Source of the DNA: Pseudocoprococcus catus
GTDB taxonomy: Bacteria; Bacillota; Clostridia; Lachnospirales; Lachnospiraceae
Assembly (NCBI RefSeq): GCF_902381825.1
Contig: NZ_LR698973.1
Location: forward strand, 899,771 to 950,125
DNA: 50,355 nucleotides
Direction of reading: 5' to 3'
The first letter of the stretch is position 1; each line of letters starts with the position of its first letter. Positions 1-6,113 of the stretch are shown in pieces. A program made the position numbers and the translations under genes. The notes under the pieces were generated by a model. The model was not told the origin of the DNA. It did not search any database and worked only from the letters and a program-made list of their open reading frames with translations.

Positions 1-5
1 GAAAA

Positions 6-455
6 ATGGAATTAATTGAAATAAAGGAAAAGAATAGATTGTTAGTAAACACATTTAGCCAGTGCTACATTAATGCATTAGAAACTTTATTGAATGAATA
101 TAGTGATTTTGAATTGCTACAAGTGTTATATAAGGAATATAAAAACCAATCAAAGGATGGTATAGATTATACAAGCATAAATGTTGAAAATAATTCAGCT
201 CATTATTTGTATAGTAGAACATATGATAGAATCTATATATCCTTAAATTACAATCCTGCACATGGCGATGACAAATATTGTAATTTGACTATCTCGTATA
301 ATATTTCTTCTCCAAGTGTAAGTAGAACTTTTAGAGTGAAATTTGCTGAAAATAATACGATGGTTTGTGAAATTGACGATGATATGGAATTATTGAATGT
401 AGCAACTATCATAAAGGTGCTTAATATTATTGTTGAGGATTATATTTCAGAGTAA
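6..455 (+). CDS. Hypothetical protein, AT-rich, 149 aa
   Basis: I do not recognise this protein. It is 149 residues, acidic and soluble-looking, with no signal peptide, membrane segment or obvious catalytic motif; the C-terminal part is predicted to be helical and rich in I, V, D and E. The ATG lies only five bases from the window edge, so no ribosome-binding site can be checked and the gene may start further upstream. Base composition is AT-rich compared with the conjugation genes further on and similar to the immunity gene at 47527. Single small AT-rich genes of this kind often follow a polymorphic toxin, but the upstream neighbour is outside the window, so that role is only a guess. Confidence 0.6.
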   Translation: MELIEIKEKNRLLVNTFSQCYINALETLLNEYSDFELLQVLYKEYKNQSKDGIDYTSINVENNSAHYLYSRTYDRIYISLNYNPAHGDDKYCNLTISYNISSPSVSRTFRVKFAENNTMVCEIDDDMELLNVATIIKVLNIIVEDYISE

Positions 456-458
456 TCT

Positions 459-511
459 TTAGTAGTAATCCATTCCCTTTTACTACCAATTTTACTACTA
501 ACAGGTAGTAA
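459..511. repeat. Two interleaved inverted repeats of TAGTAGTAA type
   Basis: TTAGTAGTAA at 459-468 is perfectly complementary to TTACTACTAA at 492-501, and TTACTACC at 480-487 to GGTAGTAA at 504-511. The arms interleave, so the two hairpins exclude each other or form a pseudoknot. It lies 4 bp after the first gene. No U-tract follows, so it is not a standard terminator. Confidence 0.5.
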
Positions 512-630
512 CAATATGAATCATTCTGCACTAATTCACCATAATCTGTAATTTCAGAGCATTTCACAATAACCCCGGAAACCTTTGCAAAACGGGGCAT
601 TTCGGGGCAAGAGAAGGAGAAACAAAACTA

Positions 631-669
631 TGATAAAAGTACTTTTCATCTGCCACGGCACTCTTTGAA
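631..669 (+). pseudogene. Remnant start of a low-molecular-weight phosphatase-like gene
   Basis: A strong ribosome-binding site (GAGAAGGAG) precedes an ATG that encodes MIKVLFICHGT-L and then a TGA stop. This matches the conserved N-terminus of low-molecular-weight protein tyrosine phosphatases, which continues with the P-loop residues N-I-C-R-S; here the frame leaves the family right after the G. The rest of the phosphatase is absent from the window. It is most simply a truncated gene end left by recombination, though a deliberately short peptide cannot be excluded. Confidence 0.45.
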
Positions 670-774
670 AGCTTCTTCAAAAAGTCAGTAAAATCAAGGC
701 CTGGAAGGCATAGGCGGTTAGAAAATAACCCGAAAATAACCCACGATATTTTGTGCAGATATTACATGTAAATG

Positions 775-804
775 TAGATGATGTTTGGGACGCAACATGA
801 TAGA
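775..804. repeat. 30-bp direct repeat, copy 1
   Basis: This 30-bp segment recurs at 3155-3184 with a single mismatch (G at 788, T at 3168). In one frame both copies encode a short tail D-D-V-(W/C)-D-A-T followed by a stop, so they may be duplicated gene ends. Together they bracket the HTH / ImmA-IrrE / PIN-like operon. Confidence 0.7.
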
Positions 805-808
805 TGAG

Positions 809-847
809 CCGTAAGATTTTGAAAAAGAGAAATCTTATGGCTTTTTT
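809..847 (+). terminator. Rho-independent terminator
   Basis: An 11-bp stem (809-819 with 830-840, one G-U pair) with a 10-nt loop is followed by C and six T. No intact gene lies just upstream, so it probably ended the gene whose remnant carries the direct repeat at 775-804. Confidence 0.8.
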
Positions 848-879
848 GCAAACAAATAGAAGAAAAAATGGTGTTAAAA

Positions 880-898
880 TGTAAAAAAATATTTTACA
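880..898. promoter_or_regulatory. Inverted repeat, possible XRE operator
   Basis: TGTAAAA at 880-886 and TTTTACA at 892-898 form an inverted repeat ending 6 bp upstream of the -35 hexamer of the next operon. It is well placed for autoregulation by the XRE protein encoded at 966. Confidence 0.4.
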
Positions 899-904
899 AT
901 ATTA

Positions 905-933
905 TTGATAAATACTCTTTATTTGAATATAAT
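905..933 (+). promoter_or_regulatory. Sigma-A-type promoter for HTH/ImmA/PIN operon
   Basis: TTGATA at 905-910 and a perfect TATAAT at 928-933 are separated by exactly 17 bp. An AAAGGAGG ribosome-binding site and the ATG at 966 follow. This is one of the best promoter matches in the window. Confidence 0.75.
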
Positions 934-965
934 TAGGGTAGAAAAGAGAAAAGGAGGTCATCACA

Positions 966-1334
966 ATGAAGTTTGATGAATTATTTGAACAGAGAAGTCT
1001 GGTGGCTTCGAAGTTAAAAGATTGTATTAGAGATATGGGGTATACAAAAGTATCCTTTGCGGCAAAGGCAGATATTTCGCGACCAACTCTTGATAAGTTG
1101 CTTAATGGCAGTATAGATAGCAAGAGTTCTTTTGATCGCCATTTGCAGAAAATACTGAAATTACTCAATATGACGGTAGAAGACTTGATGTTGTATCATT
1201 CAGCTCCCTCAAAGCTCTCTACAGCAACGGTGTATTCACAGAACGCACCGATGGATCATGAAATGAACGAAACAGCAAAGAAGCAGTATAATTTACTTCT
1301 TGATGTAATTGATTTGTGTGCGATTTATTATTAA
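966..1334 (+). CDS. XRE-family helix-turn-helix regulator
   Basis: A 122-residue protein with a Cro/C1-type helix-turn-helix over about residues 10-70: the segment with SFAAKADISRPTLDKLLNG is the typical helix-turn-recognition helix. It is likely a DNA-binding autorepressor or the antitoxin-like member of the operon. The start is fixed by AAAGGAGG upstream and a consensus promoter at 905-933. The next gene, an ImmA/IrrE metallopeptidase, starts 66 bp downstream on the same strand. In known ImmA/ImmR and related pairs the peptidase cleaves or inactivates the XRE partner, and the same logic probably applies here. The C-terminal tail (residues 75-122) has no recognised domain. Confidence 0.8.
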   Translation: MKFDELFEQRSLVASKLKDCIRDMGYTKVSFAAKADISRPTLDKLLNGSIDSKSSFDRHLQKILKLLNMTVEDLMLYHSAPSKLSTATVYSQNAPMDHEMNETAKKQYNLLLDVIDLCAIYY

Positions 1335-1399
1335 AGGTACCTATAATTTACCGAATAGCAGTTTTGTGTCAATCGAAATGAAATGGAGATGTGGATTAG

Positions 1400-2182
1400 A
1401 TGAGTGAATTAATTACTGCCCAAAACTTGGAGCTTGTTATAAAAAAGAATCATGAGATTAAAGAGGAAGTTCTAGCACAGGCAATTAGACTCCAGACAAA
1501 TCCATCTATAATGAAAGTTGCATCAGCTCCACAACTTGCACTACTAATTTTACAGGGATTTGGTTTGATTCAGATGCCTATAGAAGATAAATATTGGAGT
1601 GGTGCTATATTTGTTAAGGACGAAAAGATTATTCCTGTTATAAATACTGCACTCCCCAGAGCAAACCAATATTTTACAGCGTGGCATGAGATATATCATT
1701 TGATATTTGATAAAGTATCATTTGACCATTTTATTGAAACTGATAATACACTAGAAGAGAGAAAAGCGGAGTATTTTGCAGCATGTATGCTGTTAAATGG
1801 TGTTGACAGGTATTTTACAGAACTTCCGGAAGCAGAGTTTGTTTCAAAAATTTTCCATTGTATGTCAACATTTCAAGCACCATATAAAGCAGTGCTGGTG
1901 TGTTTATACGAATATGCTATACAAAGTGAAAATGAAAAGCTTTGTGGCAAAATCAAAGAAGTATTTGACCTTCAATTTGATGATTTACCAAACAGATTCA
2001 GAATGCTTGGATTGGACGACAGTCTGGTATGCCCTTCTTATGTTGTCAATACGTCTTCTTTACAAGAAAAAATAAAGAGGACAAGAGATGAAAATCCTGA
2101 GCTTCGTTATCATGAAGATAATGAGGAGTATTTAAAGAATATTATGGCTGAAATAGCTCTGATAACAAGGAGGAGCGAATGA
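1400..2182 (+). CDS. ImmA/IrrE-family metallopeptidase
   Basis: A 260-residue predicted zinc metallopeptidase of the ImmA/IrrE (DUF955) family. The zinc motif H96-E-I-Y-H100 is intact, and E124 within EERKAEYFAACML gives the third ligand position typical of the family. Family members cleave or derepress a neighbouring XRE repressor in response to DNA damage or a signal; the neighbour at 966 is such a protein. It has no membrane segment. Its TGA overlaps the ATG of the next gene by four bases (ATGA), so the two are translationally coupled and probably act together. About 80 C-terminal residues beyond the peptidase core are unassigned and may contact the PIN-like partner. Confidence 0.8.
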   Translation: MSELITAQNLELVIKKNHEIKEEVLAQAIRLQTNPSIMKVASAPQLALLILQGFGLIQMPIEDKYWSGAIFVKDEKIIPVINTALPRANQYFTAWHEIYHLIFDKVSFDHFIETDNTLEERKAEYFAACMLLNGVDRYFTELPEAEFVSKIFHCMSTFQAPYKAVLVCLYEYAIQSENEKLCGKIKEVFDLQFDDLPNRFRMLGLDDSLVCPSYVVNTSSLQEKIKRTRDENPELRYHEDNEEYLKNIMAEIALITRRSE

Positions 2183-3021
2183 TAGATATAGAAAAAATTG
2201 AAAACATAGATGATAAAAAGCATATCGCTCTTTTAGATACTTCATCAATCTCTTTTATGCAGGGACTGAAAATGAAAGGCATACAACCAGAGGTCATATT
2301 GAAAGATTATGATTTGATTCTGATTCCGGAATGGGTGTTAACTGAAATAAATGATGCTCCAGGAAGAGCTAATTATGTACAAGGATTAATAGAAATGGGA
2401 TACCCGATATACTGCATTAAAGAGGAATCATATTCAGATTTAACAAATAACGAAGAAGGGAATCTTTATCAGATAGTCCTGGCATCAACGCACCAGTTGG
2501 CAAGAATCAGAAGCTATTTGCGTCGTCATGTTGAAAAAGTGGATCCGCTTGATATGGAAGCATATGAAGAGTGGATTCAAAGGCTATATGATGAATGGCC
2601 AATTTCTGAAGAGATGCTGTCTACTGGTAGAATAAAAAAGAAAAATGCTGGTGAGGTATCAATTACGATTTTGTCTGAGATAATATCATGGTATTACCCT
2701 GAAACAAAGACACTGACTATATATTCTCAAGATGGTGATACATATGATTTTCAAAGAAAAGCAGAGACTGATTTAAGAAAAGTATTTGTGGCAAAAGCGC
2801 CTGTGCCAATATCTTACAAGAGTAATGATGCTATATTATGCCAACTTGTAAGAGAAGGAAAAATCAATATAGATGATATTAATGAATACAGAAAAGATGT
2901 ACGGAAAATCACATATAGTAAAGAACAGGATGATTATGCAATCGTATTGGTTACGGAATTAGTAAACAACGAATTGTTTGCAAAACTTGTTTCTGATAAA
3001 ACTGTGCATATTATTTTTTAA
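2179..3021 (+). CDS. PIN-like domain protein, putative toxin nuclease
   Basis: A 280-residue protein with the spacing of acidic residues expected of a PIN-fold ribonuclease: D20 in LLDTSS after the first strand, E56 in IPEWVLTEI, E159 in AGEVSI, and D185/D187 in IYSQDGD. PIN proteins cleave RNA and often act as toxins. This one is about twice the usual PIN toxin length, with a helical insert (roughly residues 95-150) and an extra C-terminal region. It overlaps the metallopeptidase gene by ATGA. HTH, ImmA/IrrE and PIN-like proteins in one operon suggest a toxin-antitoxin or stress-triggered module. The PIN call rests on motif positions only, so another nuclease-like fold is possible. Confidence 0.6.
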   Translation: MIDIEKIENIDDKKHIALLDTSSISFMQGLKMKGIQPEVILKDYDLILIPEWVLTEINDAPGRANYVQGLIEMGYPIYCIKEESYSDLTNNEEGNLYQIVLASTHQLARIRSYLRRHVEKVDPLDMEAYEEWIQRLYDEWPISEEMLSTGRIKKKNAGEVSITILSEIISWYYPETKTLTIYSQDGDTYDFQRKAETDLRKVFVAKAPVPISYKSNDAILCQLVREGKINIDDINEYRKDVRKITYSKEQDDYAIVLVTELVNNELFAKLVSDKTVHIIF

Positions 3022-3047
3022 AGTTGTGATGCTAAATTTGAATTACA

Positions 3048-3095
3048 ATGTCCCTTGGGATGTCCCTCAGGATGTCCCTCGGAATGTCCCTCAGA
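3048..3095. repeat. Four tandem 12-bp repeats
   Basis: Units at 3048, 3060, 3072 and 3084 follow the pattern ATGTCCCT(T/C)(G/A)G(G/A). They lie in a small open frame starting at 3048 that would read MSLG-MSLR twice and stop at 3148-3150. The repeat looks like a fragment of a Gly/Met-rich small protein gene or a slippage product. Confidence 0.7.
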
Positions 3096-3154
3096 AAAAA
3101 TGATAATGACGTCAGGAATAAGTTCCAAGGCTGTGAAATGTCACATTAATGATA

Positions 3155-3184
3155 TAGATGATGTTTGTGACGCAACATGATAGA
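3155..3184. repeat. 30-bp direct repeat, copy 2
   Basis: Matches 775-804 at 29 of 30 positions, in the same orientation. It ends 35 bp before the LysR gene start, and the next 2.4 kb upstream is the HTH/ImmA/PIN operon. Confidence 0.7.
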
Positions 3185-3219
3185 ATGGTTACAAGAAAAA
3201 TTTGTAGGAATATAAAGAT

Positions 3220-4098
3220 ATGGAATTAAGATTATTACGCTATTTTTTGACAGTAGCAAAAGAACAGAGCTTTACAAAAGCAGCAGAACAATTGCATATT
3301 ACCCAGCCAACGCTTTCCAGACAAATGGCGTCATTTGAAGAGAACCTGGGAATAACATTATTTATTCGAAGCGGGAAGAAAATTACACTTACTGATGAGG
3401 GGATTCTATTAAAAAGACGTGCCATGGAGATCCTTAATCTTGAGGAAAGGACGCTTAAAGAACTGAACAGGAAAGAAGATGTTGTGGAGGGTAACATAAC
3501 CATTGGCTGTGGTGAATTTGCGGCAGTAGAAACATTGGCGAAAATATGCAAAACATATAAAGAAAAATACCCACTGGTTCAGATTGTACTTCATACTGCA
3601 ACAGCAGATACGGTGTATGAGATGATGAATAAAGGTCTTGTAGATATTGCGTTATTCCTGGAACCGGTGGACACTGAAGGGTTGGATTATATTCGGATTT
3701 CGGATTGTGACCACTGGTGTGTTGGAATGCGCCCAGATGATCCGCTGGCAGAAAAAGAGTTTATAAAAAAAGAAGATCTCATTGGAAAACCATTGATTCT
3801 GCCAGAAAGAACGAATGTTCAAAGTGAACTTGCCAATTGGTTTGGGAAAGACTTTTCGAAACTGCAGATTGCTTTTACAAGTAATCTTGGAACGAATGCC
3901 GGAGTTATGGCGGCAAATGGACTGGGGTATCCGGTATCAATCGAAGGTGCTGCAAAGTATTGGCGGGAGGATATTCTTGTACAGCGAAGAATTTCTCCTG
4001 AAATCACGACAAGCACTGTGATTGCCTGGAGACGAAATATCCCATATTCGCTGGCAATCCGTAAAATGATAGAAGAAATAAATGCTTTTCGGGCATAG
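3220..4098 (+). CDS. LysR-family transcriptional regulator
   Basis: A 292-residue standard-length LysR-type regulator. Residues 1-60 form the winged helix-turn-helix (MELRLLRYFLTVAKEQSFTK, then AAEQLHITQPTLSRQ), followed by a linker helix and a periplasmic-binding-like effector domain (about 90-292). The next gene on the strand is a flavodoxin fragment; LysR regulators beside small redox proteins are common in Clostridia, so redox or flavodoxin control is a reasonable inference. The inducer is not predictable. A 16-bp-stem terminator follows at 4145-4188, so the flavodoxin gene was a separate transcript or a readthrough product. Nothing suggests damage to this gene. Confidence 0.9.
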   Translation: MELRLLRYFLTVAKEQSFTKAAEQLHITQPTLSRQMASFEENLGITLFIRSGKKITLTDEGILLKRRAMEILNLEERTLKELNRKEDVVEGNITIGCGEFAAVETLAKICKTYKEKYPLVQIVLHTATADTVYEMMNKGLVDIALFLEPVDTEGLDYIRISDCDHWCVGMRPDDPLAEKEFIKKEDLIGKPLILPERTNVQSELANWFGKDFSKLQIAFTSNLGTNAGVMAANGLGYPVSIEGAAKYWREDILVQRRISPEITTSTVIAWRRNIPYSLAIRKMIEEINAFRA

Positions 4099-4144
4099 AA
4101 TAGAATTCAATATAAGCATTAGACATAATAAAATAATGGGGTAT

Positions 4145-4188
4145 AAAATAGATGTATAAGGTAAATCAAATCTTATACATCTATTTTT
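4145..4188 (+). terminator. Rho-independent terminator after LysR gene
   Basis: A perfect 16-bp stem (4145-4160 with 4172-4187), an 11-nt loop and a T-run. It separates the LysR gene from the flavodoxin remnant. Confidence 0.85.
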
Positions 4189-4223
4189 ATACAAAAAATT
4201 CGTAAAGAAAGGGGCTTTTTATT

Positions 4224-4643
4224 ATGAGTAAAAAATTAGTGGCTTTTTTCAGCGCAAGCGGAACTACAAAAAAAGCAGCAAAGATGATCGCAGAGGAAGC
4301 AAAAGCAGACTTATTTGAGATTGAGCCGAAGATTCCATATACAAAGGCGGATCTTGACTGGATGGATAAAAAATCCAGAAGCAGTGTGGAAATGAGTGAT
4401 AAGAAATACAGACCGGAGATTATGAAAAAAGAAATGGATATGAGTTCTTATGATGAGATCCTTCTTGGATTTCCTAAAATGGAGTACAGTTTATAGTAGT
4501 GTATAGCGTGTACCAAGTTATAATTATGGGGTTGAAAATAACAGTATACACAGATAATGTGGAAAAATGTGTATGACGTTTATATAGAAAATAACATTGA
4601 AAAAGAAATTCAAGAATGGGTAAATTCATTAAATTTAAAATAG
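4224..4643 (+). pseudogene. Flavodoxin gene, disrupted
   Basis: The frame from ATG 4224 gives a flavodoxin N-terminus: the FMN phosphate loop in FFSASGTTKKAAKM (residues 7-20), then the family-typical DLDWMDKKSRSSVEM and YDEILLGFP. Flavodoxins continue with I-W-W after GFP and run to about 160 residues, but here the frame turns to KMEYSL and stops at 4496 after 90 codons. Bases 4566-4643, in another frame, encode a stretch ending EKEIQEWVNSLNLK, which resembles a flavodoxin C-terminal helix. I therefore read the locus as a flavodoxin gene that lost its middle (flavin ring-binding half) by an internal deletion. An active electron carrier is unlikely. The C-terminal match is tentative. Confidence 0.65.
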
Positions 4644-4658
4644 AATAATAATTACATG

Positions 4659-4697
4659 AGTGACAGAAGATAAGAATCTGAATTCCCTGTCACTTTT
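4659..4697 (+). terminator. Rho-independent terminator
   Basis: AGTGACAG (4659-4666) pairs with CTGTCACT (4687-4694) and is followed by T residues. Just after the flavodoxin remnant, it is likely its original terminator. Confidence 0.7.
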
Positions 4698-4716
4698 ATA
4701 TTATTTGATAAGAAAA

Positions 4717-4763
4717 AAGAACTGGTTTATATCCGATAAGAATATAGACTGGTTCTTATTTTT
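4717..4763. terminator. Bidirectional terminator, converging genes
   Basis: A 15-bp stem (4717-4731 with 4743-4757, three G-U pairs on the plus strand) is flanked by an A-run on the left and a T-run on the right. It can terminate in both directions and sits 40 bp past the stop of the minus-strand XRE gene. Confidence 0.75.
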
Positions 4764-4803
4764 AATATGCTATTATATACACAGGGAGTCGGGGAATGTC
4801 GAA

Positions 4804-5040
4804 CTATAGCAAGCCGGAAAAGAAAGCATTGATATCGGTATGAAAGAGTTTTGCAAGTGCAACTAATTCAGATGCCTTAATGTTCATGCGATTTGTTTCC
4901 AGTTTGGCATAGGTACTTTTGGTGATGGAGATACCCATAAGATTTAATTTTGCAACTACTTGGTCTTGAGTCATATTGTTTTTATATCGAATTGCTTGGA
5001 TATTTTTACCAATATCCATATCTGGTCTAATCTTTTGCAT
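4804..5040 (-). CDS. XRE-family repressor of element left end
   Basis: A 78-residue protein that is almost entirely a Cro/C1-type helix-turn-helix (residues 12-70: the motif spans IQAIRYKNNMTQDQVVAKL then SITKSTYAKLE). It is the only minus-strand gene in the window and faces the gene at 5170 across a 129-bp divergent promoter region with two copies of GTTTCGTAATA, which are probably its operators. By analogy with small ICE and phage repressors, it likely controls its own promoter and the rightward early genes. The downstream terminator is bidirectional (4717-4763). Confidence 0.8.
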   Translation of the reverse strand: MQKIRPDMDIGKNIQAIRYKNNMTQDQVVAKLNLMGISITKSTYAKLETNRMNIKASELVALAKLFHTDINAFFSGLL

Positions 5041-5069
5041 AATGATGAACTCCCCTTATAAAATAAAAA

Positions 5070-5134
5070 GTTTCGTAATACAGAAACATATATATTGATT
5101 CTAAAGAATTTAAATTTTATAATGTTTCGTAATA
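5070..5134. promoter_or_regulatory. Divergent operator: two GTTTCGTAATA copies
   Basis: GTTTCGTAATA occurs at 5070-5080 and again at 5124-5134, in the same orientation and 54 bp apart (about five helical turns). The first copy is also half of an inverted repeat GTTTC (5070-5074) / GAAAC (5083-5087). The second begins directly after the -10 of the rightward promoter; the first overlaps the likely leftward -35 region. This is a plausible binding array for the XRE protein at 4804-5040. Confidence 0.55.
5095..5123 (+). promoter_or_regulatory. Sigma-A-type rightward promoter
   Basis: TTGATT at 5095-5100 and a perfect TATAAT at 5118-5123, with a 17-bp spacer. It drives the gene starting at 5170 and is followed immediately by the operator copy at 5124-5134. 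Confidence 0.75.
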
Positions 5135-5169
5135 AGGAATTATTTTTAACAGGAAGAGGTAAAAGTATA

Positions 5170-5562
5170 ATGGATGTGGAGATGGAAAAGAGAAAATTTT
5201 TAAATCTATGTGGCAAAAGAGATCGAGCATTATTGTCAGGTGAAAAAAGAATGACATTGGGGGATATGGAACGATTGACATATCTGACAGAATTTTTTGA
5301 ACTGGAGAACTATGGAATCGCCTTATGGAAAGAATTTGGTGATGATGTAAAAGAGCCATTTGAAGCGATGATGAAAATGTTAGATGAGCCGGAGTGCATA
5401 GAAGATCGATGGCTTGATGACGAAGCAAAAGGGGAAAAGTGGTTGTTAGAATTTCAGGAACTGGCATTAACGGAAGAATACAGGGAATGGATTCGAAATT
5501 ATATCGATAAAAAATATGAAGAAAGAGGATTACCATATCCGACAGGAGCAGACTTCGATTAA
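5170..5562 (+). CDS. Conserved-looking ICE protein of unknown function
   Basis: I do not recognise this 130-residue acidic protein. It appears soluble and largely helical, with no membrane segment or catalytic signature; W, E and Y are frequent in the second half (residues around EYREWIRNYIDKKYEERG). The start is placed at ATG 5170 because AGGAAGAGG ends ten bases upstream and the promoter's -10 ends at 5123; an upstream in-frame ATG at 5095 would lie inside the promoter. It is the first rightward gene under the XRE-controlled promoter and is ended by a terminator overlapping its stop codon, so it is likely transcribed alone. An early regulatory or maintenance role is inference only. Confidence 0.65.
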   Translation: MDVEMEKRKFLNLCGKRDRALLSGEKRMTLGDMERLTYLTEFFELENYGIALWKEFGDDVKEPFEAMMKMLDEPECIEDRWLDDEAKGEKWLLEFQELALTEEYREWIRNYIDKKYEERGLPYPTGADFD

Positions 5563-5577
5563 GAGGTCTGCTTTTTT
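5547..5577 (+). terminator. Rho-independent terminator overlapping stop codon
   Basis: AGCAGAC (5547-5553) pairs with GTCTGCT (5566-5572) and a T-run follows to 5577. The TAA stop of the preceding gene (5560-5562) lies in the loop, so translation to the stop could affect folding. Confidence 0.8.
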
Positions 5578-5602
5578 CTGGTCTTTTGGGAGGTGATAAG
5601 AG

Positions 5603-5935
5603 GTGGAAGTAAGTATTTATGAACTCTTGGCGGCAGCAAGAGAATCGGCTAAATCTGATTATATAAAAGGGGACAGCATTTTGTGTGAGAAGAGATTTCA
5701 TCCAGATACCCATTACATGGTAGAAATAGAACTGCTGAAAAATGATAACAAGCTGGGAAAAAAGGGCAATTATATACGGAAGTTTTTGACAGAACCGGAG
5801 TATCTTCCCATTTTACAAAAGCAGGAAAAACATCTCATAAAAATAAAAAGACAGGCAATTGTTCAAAAAGGAAACTTGCGATATATCCCTCCCCCGGACA
5901 GGCTGGACCGCCGCCGGGAGAGGGATCTTTTATAA
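5603..5935 (+). CDS. Hypothetical protein, 110 aa, basic
   Basis: I do not recognise this protein. It starts at GTG 5603 behind a GGGAGGTG site and is basic and soluble. The last 18 residues (PPPDRLDRRRERDLL region) come from a noticeably GC-rich patch that also contains the 11-mer TCCCCCGGACA shared with the oriT candidate at 19628-19638. The body (residues 20-85) is lysine-rich and may bind nucleic acid. It lies just upstream of the hairpin cluster and the ParM-like gene, so it may belong to a replication or segregation module, but no family assignment can be made. Confidence 0.6.
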   Translation: MEVSIYELLAAARESAKSDYIKGDSILCEKRFHPDTHYMVEIELLKNDNKLGKKGNYIRKFLTEPEYLPILQKQEKHLIKIKRQAIVQKGNLRYIPPPDRLDRRRERDLL

Positions 5936-5946
5936 CCGGCTGGGAA

Positions 5947-6063
5947 GGAACAGTAGTGTTCCTCTGGCGATAGTGGTATAAAAAAGCCAGATTTTCCGCA
6001 GGTTTTGGGACGCTGGAACATAGAAAAGTGTTCACGAATGGCACTTTTGCAACGATCCGTTGC
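5947..6063. promoter_or_regulatory. Hairpin cluster upstream of parM-like gene
   Basis: Three perfect hairpins occur in 117 bp: GGAACA/TGTTCC (5947-5962, 4-nt loop), AAAAGTG/CACTTTT (6024-6048, 11-nt loop) and GCAACG/CGTTGC (6049-6063, 3-nt loop). The pair GGAACA followed by AGTGTTC also recurs (5947/5955 and 6015/6027). The position directly before a ParM/ParR-like pair suits a centromere (parC) or a single-strand/double-strand origin. Confidence 0.45.
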
Positions 6064-6113
6064 AGCAGTGACAACATTTTTGACCTTACGTTAAACAGAA
6101 AAAATGAAAGGAT

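Larger units (their letters stand above)
456..965. other. Intergenic patchwork without an intact gene
   Basis: This 510-bp stretch holds the interleaved repeats at 459-511, a CCCCG/CGGGG hairpin near 573-600, a phosphatase-like start that ends after 12 codons (631-669), the first copy of a 30-bp direct repeat (775-804), a strong terminator (809-847) and the promoter of the next operon. I see no intact coding sequence. It reads like debris left by an earlier insertion or deletion. Confidence 0.6.
4497..4803. other. Gene-free stretch at the presumed element edge
   Basis: Between the flavodoxin fragment and the XRE gene lie the possible flavodoxin C-terminal relic (4566-4643) and two strong terminators (4659-4697 and 4717-4763). 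No intact gene is visible. The left end of the conjugative element probably falls here or just upstream, but no att repeat could be identified by eye. Confidence 0.5.
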
